A DNA stretch of 64,000 nt, taken from positions 1 through 64,000 of the forward strand of contig JAQYDI010000182.1 of the NCBI GenBank assembly GCA_028724245.1, written 5' to 3'. The DNA comes from Lachnospiraceae bacterium (lineage in GTDB: Bacteria > Bacillota > Clostridia > Lachnospirales > Lachnospiraceae). Shown here piece after piece: positions 57,025 to 64,000 of the stretch. The notes beneath the pieces are model-generated. The model worked only from the letters and a program-made list of their open reading frames with translations, searched no databases and had not been told where the DNA came from. Numbering within the stretch: the stretch's first letter is position 1; each line of letters opens with the position of its first letter. The translations under genes and the position numbers were made by a program.

Positions 57025-57729
57025 ATGTGCATGAAAAAGCTTAGAAGAAAAAATCAGCTGATTCTGACTCTGCTGGCTGTAATGATTGCCGTTGCGGGCT
57101 ATCTGACCTGGCTTCCTTCCGAAGATGAGTCGGTACCGGCCATGGGAGAACAGGATAATTCGGTGCTGATGGATATTTCCGAAGAAGATATACTGGCGGA
57201 AAATGCAGCGCTGGAGCAGGTACAGGGGACAGAAGTCAGCGAGGCAGCAGCACAGGCAGGAACTGAGGAGGCGGCAGCGCAGGCGGAAACGCAGGAGCAG
57301 GAAAGCAGTGCACAGCCGGGGGAAGCCGTACTGACTCTCTCCGAGCAGGTGGAAAATATGATGGCGGAGGCACAGCTGAGCCGTCAGCAGGTGCGCACCC
57401 GCAACGAAGAAACCCTGAACAGCATCATGAATAATGAAAATCTGAGTGAAAAACAGCGTCAGGCTGCGGCGGATAATCTGATGAATATGACTGAGAATGC
57501 GCAGAAGGAGGCCAATATTGAGGCAGCGCTGACTGCCCGAGGAATTGCTCAGACACTGGTAACCATCAGTGAAACCGGTGTGGAGGTTCTGATAGGCAGC
57601 AGCAGCATTACAGATGCTCAGAGAGCGCAGATCGAGGATACGGTGAAAAGGGAGGCGGATGTGGAAATATCCGATATCGTCATATCTCTTATGAACGAGG
57701 TGAATACGGAGGCAACGGCAGCACCGTAA
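57025..57729 (+). CDS. spoIIIAH: Stage III sporulation protein AH
   Basis: 'SRQQVRTRNEETLNSIMNNENLSEKQRQAAADNLMNMT'. Confidence 0.92.
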   Translation: MCMKKLRRKNQLILTLLAVMIAVAGYLTWLPSEDESVPAMGEQDNSVLMDISEEDILAENAALEQVQGTEVSEAAAQAGTEEAAAQAETQEQESSAQPGEAVLTLSEQVENMMAEAQLSRQQVRTRNEETLNSIMNNENLSEKQRQAAADNLMNMTENAQKEANIEAALTARGIAQTLVTISETGVEVLIGSSSITDAQRAQIEDTVKREADVEISDIVISLMNEVNTEATAAP

Positions 57730-57860
57730 AAAGTACTGAAAATTGAAACAAAAGGAGAGTTAATATCATACAAGAAAACATTTGCAGTTACAATCGTTTT
57801 TTGTTATACTATCTTCGAGTCAATGTGAATTGAAATTCGTATTGTACAGGAGGTATTGAA

Positions 57861-58241
57861 GTGTCGAACGATTTTGAAAGCAGAAGTACACATATTATAC
57901 ATGAGAACGGACAGGTGGGTTCCGTACAGATCGCGGATGAAGTCATTGCGATCATTGCAGGTCTGGCAGCAACGGAAGTGGACGGCGTGGCATCCATCGA
58001 AGACCGTTCGGCCAATGAACTGGCAGGCAGACTGGGCATGAAGACTGCACCGAAGGGTGTTAAGGTAACCGTGATGGATACCTCTGTATCCTGTGATCTG
58101 TCCCTTAATCTGAAGTACGGCTACAGCATTCCTGAGCTGGCTCTTAATGTTCAGGAACATGTGAAAAATGCCATCGAGAATATGACAGGACTGGCAGTGA
58201 TCGATGTGAATGTCAGAATTGCAGGAATTGAAGCGGAATAA
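57861..58241 (+). CDS. Asp23/Gls24 family protein
   Basis: 'VGSVQIADEVIAIIAGLAATEVDGVASIE', 'VKNAIENMTGLAVIDVNVRIAGI'. Confidence 0.93.
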   Translation: MSNDFESRSTHIIHENGQVGSVQIADEVIAIIAGLAATEVDGVASIEDRSANELAGRLGMKTAPKGVKVTVMDTSVSCDLSLNLKYGYSIPELALNVQEHVKNAIENMTGLAVIDVNVRIAGIEAE

Positions 58242-58368
58242 TCTGAGCACAGACGTATTGTAAGGATACGAAACCTTGATAATTTCAGACAATATAAAAT
58301 GGGGCCGGTGATATCTGCGCCCTTTTTTGTATCATCAGGAATGATATTTAACTACCCGGGAGGAATCT

Positions 58369-58782
58369 ATGAAACGCAGAGAATTAAGAGAACATACCTT
58401 TAAGCTGGTGTTTATGAAGGAGTTTTATGCACCGGAGCTTCTTGAGGAACAGACAAAACTGTATCTGGAGTCAGAAGAACTGGCTGATTACACCGAAGAA
58501 GAAAAAGAGATGATAAAAGCACGTGCACAGGCAGTTCTGGAGAATACGGAAGAAGCAGATACCCTGATCAACCAGTATGCGAAGGGATGGCAGACAAGAC
58601 GTATGGCCAAAGTGGATCTGAGTCTGATTCGTCTGGCGCTTTATGAGATCCGTCATGATGAGACAGTGCCGGCCAAAGTGGCCATCAACGAGGCTGTGGA
58701 GCTGGCCAAGCAGTACGGCGGTGATGATTCCCCGTCTTTTATTAACGGGATCCTTGGAAAGATTGTCAGGGCCGAAGCATAA
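58369..58782 (+). CDS. nusB: Transcription antitermination factor NusB
   Basis: '[19 protein letters not shown]', '[14 protein letters not shown]', '[27 protein letters not shown]'. Confidence 0.95.
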   Translation: MKRRELREHTFKLVFMKEFYAPELLEEQTKLYLESEELADYTEEEKEMIKARAQAVLENTEEADTLINQYAKGWQTRRMAKVDLSLIRLALYEIRHDETVPAKVAINEAVELAKQYGGDDSPSFINGILGKIVRAEA

Positions 58783-60005
58783 TGGCAGACAGTATTTATT
58801 CGGTGGAACAGGTTAATTCCTATATTAAAAACCTGTTTACACAGGATTTTGTCCTGCGCCGGATCCATGTGCGCGGCGAAATTTCCAACTGCAAATACCA
58901 CACATCGGGGCATATCTATTTTACGCTGAAGGATGCTTCCGGCGTGCTGAATGCAGTCATGTTCCGCTCCCAGCGGACAAATCTCAAAGTACGCCTTCAG
59001 AATGGCATGAAGGTTGTGGCAGGCGGCAGCATCAGTATCTATGAACGGGACGGCCGGTATCAGCTGTACGTGCAGACGGTGGAAGCAGACGGTGTCGGTG
59101 CCCTGTATCAGGAATACGAACGGCTGAAAGCACAGCTGGAAGAGATGGGGATGTTTGCGCAGGAATACAAGCAGCCTGTTCCCCGGTTTGGCAGAAGGAT
59201 CGGCGTGGTTACGGCACCGACCGGCGCGGCAATCAGAGATATATGCAATATAGCAGCCAGGAGGAATCCCTGTGTGACCCTGTATCTTTATCCTGCTCTG
59301 GTGCAGGGGGAGATGGCTTCGGCATCGATTGCAGCCGGTATCCGCTGTCTTGATGAGATGGGGCTGGACTGTATGATCGTCGGACGGGGAGGCGGCTCTC
59401 TGGAGGATCTGTGGGCATTCAATGAAGAGGAGACGGCTTACGCGATTTTCCATGCCGAAACGCCGGTTATTTCCGCTGTGGGACATGAAACCGATTATAC
59501 CATTGCTGATTTTGTTGCGGATCTTCGGGCGCCGACTCCCTCAGCGGCAGCGGAGCTGGCAGTATTTGATTATGCAGCTTATCTGAATACGCTGCAGGTA
59601 CACAAAAACCGGCTGGATATGGCTGTGAACATGCAGCTGGAACGGAAGAAGGCACAGGTGGAGGTTCTGAGGAGAAGACTGAATCTTCAGGATCCGGTTT
59701 ATCAGCTGGAACAGAAAAAGCAGCAGCTGGCCGGGCTGAAGCAGAGTCTTTCCTACAGTATGCAGAACCGGATCAGGGACTGCCGCCACCGGACAGCGCT
59801 CTGCGCCGGAAAACTGGAAGCTCTTTCTCCCCTGAAGCAGCTGTCAGGCGGATTTGCTTATGTCAGTGATGAGGCGGGAAATCCGGTGCAGTCTGCCCGG
59901 GTACTGGAACCGGGACAGGTGATCGGCCTTCAGTTTGCCGATGGAAAGGTCCGCGCAGAAATCCTGACCGGCGGATATCAGCAGGATGGAAATGGAGAAG
60001 CTTGA
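58782..60005 (+). CDS. xseA: Exodeoxyribonuclease VII large subunit
   Basis: 'YSVEQVNSYIKNLFTQDFVLRRIHVRGEISNCKYHTSGHIYFTLKD', 'GRGGGSLEDLWAFN'. Confidence 0.96.
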   Translation: MADSIYSVEQVNSYIKNLFTQDFVLRRIHVRGEISNCKYHTSGHIYFTLKDASGVLNAVMFRSQRTNLKVRLQNGMKVVAGGSISIYERDGRYQLYVQTVEADGVGALYQEYERLKAQLEEMGMFAQEYKQPVPRFGRRIGVVTAPTGAAIRDICNIAARRNPCVTLYLYPALVQGEMASASIAAGIRCLDEMGLDCMIVGRGGGSLEDLWAFNEEETAYAIFHAETPVISAVGHETDYTIADFVADLRAPTPSAAAELAVFDYAAYLNTLQVHKNRLDMAVNMQLERKKAQVEVLRRRLNLQDPVYQLEQKKQQLAGLKQSLSYSMQNRIRDCRHRTALCAGKLEALSPLKQLSGGFAYVSDEAGNPVQSARVLEPGQVIGLQFADGKVRAEILTGGYQQDGNGEA

Positions 60006-60252
60006 TATGAAAGAACAGAAAATGGAAGCCTGTGAGAATACACAGGATGTATCCGGTATCCCTGTTGAACAGGCACTGGAGCAGCTGGAAGAGCTGATCG
60101 CCAGACTGGAAAATAAGGAATGTACACTGGAGGAATCTTTTCATTTATATAAAGAGGGTATTGGCCTTGTCCAGTACTGCAGTCAGGCGCTGACGGAAGT
60201 GGAGCAGCAGCTGGTGATTCTGAATGAGGAGGGTGAAATCAATGGATTTTAA
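59986..60252 (+). CDS. xseB: Exodeoxyribonuclease VII small subunit
   Basis: 'VEQALEQLEELIARLENKECTLEESFHLYKEGIGLVQYC'. Confidence 0.95.
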   Translation: MEMEKLDMKEQKMEACENTQDVSGIPVEQALEQLEELIARLENKECTLEESFHLYKEGIGLVQYCSQALTEVEQQLVILNEEGEINGF

Positions 60253-61129
60253 AGAAATACTGAAACAGAGAACGGCAGAAGTTCAGGAAGTTATTGACCG
60301 TTATCTGCCGGAAGAAACGGGACATCAGAAAACGGTTCTGGAATCCATGAATTACAGCGTAAAGGCAGGCGGAAAGCGCTTAAGACCCATGCTGATGCAG
60401 GAAACCTACCGGCTGTTTGGCGGAACGGACAAAGATATAGAGCCTTTTATGGCTGCTATGGAGATGATGCATTCCGCATCGCTTGTTCATGATGATCTGC
60501 CCGCTATGGATAATGATGAATACCGCAGAGGCAGGCATACGACCTGGGTGGAATACGGCGAGGATATGGCGATTCTTGCCGGAGACGGCCTGATGGTGTA
60601 CTGTTTCGAAACTGCGTTGAAAGCAGGAAACATGACAAAGCACCCTGACAGGGTTCTTCGTGCTGTATCGATTCTGGCGCAGCGCTCCGGTATTTACGGT
60701 ATGATCGGCGGTCAGACAGTGGATGTGGAACTGACTGATAAGCCCATTCCCAGAGACAAGCTGGATTTCATTTACGCTCTGAAAACGGGAGCCCTTCTGG
60801 AGGCATCCATGCTGATCGGTGCGGTAATGGCCGGTGCATCTCCTGAAGAGGAAGAGAAGATCATCAGTATTGCCGGGGATGTGGGTCTGGCTTTCCAGAT
60901 TCAGGACGATATTCTGGATGTGGTCGGTGACGAGGCTGTACTGGGCAAACCGGTTTTAAGTGATGAGAAAAATCATAAGACAACTTATGTTACCCTGGAG
61001 GGACTTGACAAGGCGCGGGAAGATGTGAAAATGCTTTCCGAAAGGGCAATCCGGACATTACAGGAGCTGCCGTATGAGAATCCGTTCCTGGAACAGCTGA
61101 TTCTCATGCTGGTAACCCGTGAAAAATAG
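60242..61129 (+). CDS. ispA: Polyprenyl (farnesyl/geranyl) diphosphate synthase
   Basis: 'GGKRLRPML', 'LVHDDLPAMDNDEYRRGRHT', 'QIQDDILDVVGD'. Confidence 0.94.
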   Translation: MDFKEILKQRTAEVQEVIDRYLPEETGHQKTVLESMNYSVKAGGKRLRPMLMQETYRLFGGTDKDIEPFMAAMEMMHSASLVHDDLPAMDNDEYRRGRHTTWVEYGEDMAILAGDGLMVYCFETALKAGNMTKHPDRVLRAVSILAQRSGIYGMIGGQTVDVELTDKPIPRDKLDFIYALKTGALLEASMLIGAVMAGASPEEEEKIISIAGDVGLAFQIQDDILDVVGDEAVLGKPVLSDEKNHKTTYVTLEGLDKAREDVKMLSERAIRTLQELPYENPFLEQLILMLVTREK

Positions 61130-61139
61130 AGGAATAACC

Positions 61140-63008
61140 ATGATACTTGATAAAATCAATCAGGCGGGTGATATCCGGAAGCTGAAAGAGTCCGAATATG
61201 AGGAGCTTGCCCGGGAGATCCGGCGTTTTCTGATTAAAAAAATCAGCGTATCCGGCGGACATCTGGCCTCCAATCTGGGTGTAGTGGAACTTACCATGGC
61301 GCTTCATCTGGTGTTTGACCCGTCAAAAGATAAAATTGTATGGGATGTGGGTCACCAGTCCTATACGCATAAAATTCTGACCGGCAGGAGAGCCGGTTTC
61401 GATGAACTGCGCAAATACGGAGGCATGAGCGGTTTCCCAAAAAGAAAGGAGAGTCAGTGTGATCCCTTCGATACGGGACACAGTTCCACTTCCATTTCGG
61501 CAGGGATGGGTCTTGCCATGGCCAGAGACCGCAAAAAGGAAGATTATTCGGTGATTTCCGTTATCGGAGACGGTGCACTGACGGGCGGCATGGCGCTGGA
61601 GGCTCTGAATAACGTATCCAGTCTGGACAGCAATTATATTATTATTCTGAATGATAATGAGATGTCTATTTCCAGAAATACCGGCGGAATCAGTGAACAC
61701 CTTGGCAAAATCCGCAGAACATCTGCGTATTATGACCTGAAAGAGCATGTTACGGACCGGCTGGAGCAGTTTCCGGGTGTGGGCAGACCGGTGCTGAATG
61801 CACTGACCAACGTAAAGAACAACATCAAAAAAGTATTTATACCGGGCATGTTGTTTGAAAATATGGGAATTACCTACTGGGGACCTGTGGATGGGCATGA
61901 TATCAAAGGAATGGTGACGGTTCTGGAGAATGCAAAGCGCCTGAAAAAACCGGTACTGATCCATGTCCTGACGAAGAAAGGAAAAGGATACCGCCCTGCA
62001 GAGGAGCATCCGGAGCGTTTTCACGGAGTTTCCCCTTTTGATATCCGGACCGGTCAGGTTCTTGCGAAAAAAACAGAGCCGGACTGGACCGATGTGTTTT
62101 CGAAGACCATATGTGAAGCGGCGCGGGAGAATCAGGATATTGTGGCTGTTACGGCTGCCATGCCGGATGGAACCGGTCTGACTCCTTTTGCCCGTGAATT
62201 TCCGGACAGGTTTTTCGATGCGGGAATTGCCGAACAGCATGCGGTTACCTTTGCGGCAGGGATGGCGGCAGGCGGTTTGAAGCCGGTGGTTGCGGTATAT
62301 TCCTCTTTTCTGCAGAGAGCCTATGATCAGATCATTCACGATGTCTGTATTCAGAATCTTCCGGTGGTTTTTGCAGTGGACCGCGCCGGTCTGGTGGGAA
62401 GTGACGGAGAGACGCATCAGGGAATTTTTGATCTGTCCTATCTGTCGCATATTCCCAATATGACAGTGTGTGCCCCGAAAAACATATATGAATTTCAGGA
62501 TATGCTGAATTATGCATTTACTTTTCAATATCCCATCGCGATCCGCTATCCGAGAGGAACGGGATGGAAAGGACTGGCAGAGTTCAGGCAGCCCATTGCC
62601 GCCGGGGAGGCAGAATGGATTTATGAAGAATCCGGTATTGCACTTCTTGCTGTGGGCAGCATGGTGGAGACAGCGGTGGAAGTACGGAGCCGTCTGAAAG
62701 AGCTGGGATATGCCGTATCTCTGATCAACATGCGGTTTGTAAGTCCTATTGATGACCGCTGTCTGACAAAGGTTGTGAAAAATCACAGTCTTCTGGTCAC
62801 GATGGAGGAGAATGTACTGAAAGGCGGCTTTGGCGAGCACGTCTGTACCTGGCTGGAAGAAGCTGGAAGCAGGGCGGACATTCTCAATGCAGCTGTGCCC
62901 GATATTTATGTGGAGCATGGCAATGTGGATATACTGAAGAATGAGATCGGCCTTGATGCGGATTTTATTCTGAAAAGAATTCTGGAACGGATTGGAGAAC
63001 AGGAATGA
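61140..63008 (+). CDS. dxs: 1-deoxy-D-xylulose-5-phosphate synthase
   Basis: 'GHLASNLGVVELTMALH', 'GDGALTGGMALEALNN', 'DRAGLVGSDGETHQG'. Confidence 0.97.
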   Translation: MILDKINQAGDIRKLKESEYEELAREIRRFLIKKISVSGGHLASNLGVVELTMALHLVFDPSKDKIVWDVGHQSYTHKILTGRRAGFDELRKYGGMSGFPKRKESQCDPFDTGHSSTSISAGMGLAMARDRKKEDYSVISVIGDGALTGGMALEALNNVSSLDSNYIIILNDNEMSISRNTGGISEHLGKIRRTSAYYDLKEHVTDRLEQFPGVGRPVLNALTNVKNNIKKVFIPGMLFENMGITYWGPVDGHDIKGMVTVLENAKRLKKPVLIHVLTKKGKGYRPAEEHPERFHGVSPFDIRTGQVLAKKTEPDWTDVFSKTICEAARENQDIVAVTAAMPDGTGLTPFAREFPDRFFDAGIAEQHAVTFAAGMAAGGLKPVVAVYSSFLQRAYDQIIHDVCIQNLPVVFAVDRAGLVGSDGETHQGIFDLSYLSHIPNMTVCAPKNIYEFQDMLNYAFTFQYPIAIRYPRGTGWKGLAEFRQPIAAGEAEWIYEESGIALLAVGSMVETAVEVRSRLKELGYAVSLINMRFVSPIDDRCLTKVVKNHSLLVTMEENVLKGGFGEHVCTWLEEAGSRADILNAAVPDIYVEHGNVDILKNEIGLDADFILKRILERIGEQE

Positions 63009-63808
63009 AAGAACGTTTGGATATCCTGCTGGTGAATAAGGGTCTGGCGCCTTCCAGAGAGAAGGCAAAGGCGCTTATTATGTCCGGTATTGTTTATGTG
63101 GACGGGCAGAAAGAAGATAAACCGGGCTCCGTATTTGATACGGAGAAAACGATTGAAGTAAAGGGTTCCACGCTGAAATATGTCAGCAGAGGGGGTCTGA
63201 AGCTGGAAAAGGCCATGGAGACGTGGCCCATAACATTGACAGGATGCACCTGTATGGATATCGGTTCCTCCACAGGAGGATTTACGGACTGCATGCTGCA
63301 GAACGGCGCTGTGCGGGTATATGCGGTTGACAGCGGACGCGGACAGCTTGACTGGAAGCTGCGTCAGGACGAGCGGGTAGTCTGCATGGAGAAAACGAAT
63401 GCCCGCTATCTGGATCATGAGCTGATTCCGGAGCCCATTGACTTTTTTTCCGTAGATGTATCATTTATTTCTCTGAGCAAGATTCTTCCTCCGGCTTATG
63501 AACTGCTGAAGGAGGGCGGACAGGCCGTGTGTCTGATCAAGCCCCAGTTTGAAGCAGGACGTGAAAAAGTTGGGAAGAAAGGTGTTGTCAGGGACAGAAA
63601 GGTTCATGTGGAGGTCATTGATTCCGTGACTGCCTGTGCACAGGCCATGGGTTTTACCGTCCTGGGACTGGATTATTCACCGATCAAGGGACCGGAGGGC
63701 AATATCGAATATCTGGTGTGGCTCGGCAAAGGTTGTGAACGGCCGGAGGGGGCTCCGTATATTCCGACTTCGGAACAGATTACGCAGAAAGCGCATGAGG
63801 CATTGTAG
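63005..63808 (+). CDS. tlyA: TlyA family RNA methyltransferase
   Basis: S4 domain 'ERLDILLVNKGLAPSREKAKALIMSG'; 'MDIGSSTGGFTDCMLQNGA'. Confidence 0.93.
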   Translation: MKERLDILLVNKGLAPSREKAKALIMSGIVYVDGQKEDKPGSVFDTEKTIEVKGSTLKYVSRGGLKLEKAMETWPITLTGCTCMDIGSSTGGFTDCMLQNGAVRVYAVDSGRGQLDWKLRQDERVVCMEKTNARYLDHELIPEPIDFFSVDVSFISLSKILPPAYELLKEGGQAVCLIKPQFEAGREKVGKKGVVRDRKVHVEVIDSVTACAQAMGFTVLGLDYSPIKGPEGNIEYLVWLGKGCERPEGAPYIPTSEQITQKAHEAL

Positions 63809-63815
63809 GGATTCA

Positions 63816-64000
63816 TGAACAGATTTTATGTAATCAGCAATTACGGAAAAGAAGGAAGCCGTCAGATGGCACAGCGTGTCCGGGATTATCTGGTTACCAG
63901 AGGATGCCGCTGCCGGCTGGATCCCGGGGTGTATGAGCATGCGGAGGATGATCATGAGTGGTATCGTTACACAAACCCGGAAAGGGTGCCGGACGATACC
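63816..64000 (+). CDS. NAD kinase, N-terminal part (runs off window)
   Basis: 'MNRFYVISNYGKEGSRQMAQRVRDYLVTRGCRC...'; position after tlyA is typical for NAD kinase. Confidence 0.7.

Noticed and set aside
61323-63068. 581-aa minus-strand ORF opposite dxs
   Set aside because: Complement of the dxs coding frame; no motifs, no RBS context.
52705-63808. spoIIIA-nusB-xse-ispA-dxs-tlyA block as something unusual
   Set aside because: This gene order is ordinary for spore-forming Clostridia.

Overview
The window looks like chromosomal DNA from a Lachnospiraceae-type Clostridium. This taxonomic guess is an inference from the spoIIIA operon, codon usage and gene families; no search was run. Core segments are: a terminal block spoIIIAA-AH / Asp23 / nusB / xseA / xseB / ispA / dxs / tlyA / NAD kinase (52.7-64 kb), an ABC uptake operon (45.8-48.8 kb), LCP, PBP/DacA-like and HD proteins (42-45.8 kb), a MATE transporter, an M18 peptidase, and glgB with a divergent TetR. 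Accessory segments are: (1) an IS21-like end remnant at the left edge; (2) a SF1 helicase plus unknown-protein cassette bracketed by two near-identical hairpins (3.2-6.3 kb); (3) a tyrosine-kinase trio in which one kinase has lost its Walker A lysine and carries a Tyr/Gly/Arg-rich tail, next to an intact kinase (10.1-14 kb); (4) an AT-rich island encoding an IetAS-like AAA ATPase-HTH plus subtilisin pair followed directly by a dGTPase, under a promoter with 20-bp-phased direct repeats (14.07-18.69 kb); (5) a ~177-bp GC-rich tandem repeat (18.75-19.14 kb); (6) a radical-SAM/PqqD/HPr-kinase-like/S26 peptidase/ABC RiPP-type cluster with an apparent frameshift in the PqqD gene (19.35-24.16 kb). 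The best candidate for an undescribed system is (7), an ~11.3-kb collinear block at 30.47-41.80 kb: nifH-like, nifD-like, nifK-like, hypF, hypC, hypD, hypE, nifH-like, nifD-like, nifK-like. It holds two complete nitrogenase-superfamily sets around the Fe(CN)2CO-ligand machinery. The window contains no hydrogenase structural genes, no hypA/hypB and no nifB. The block is preceded by a strong promoter and a ~247-nt leader.
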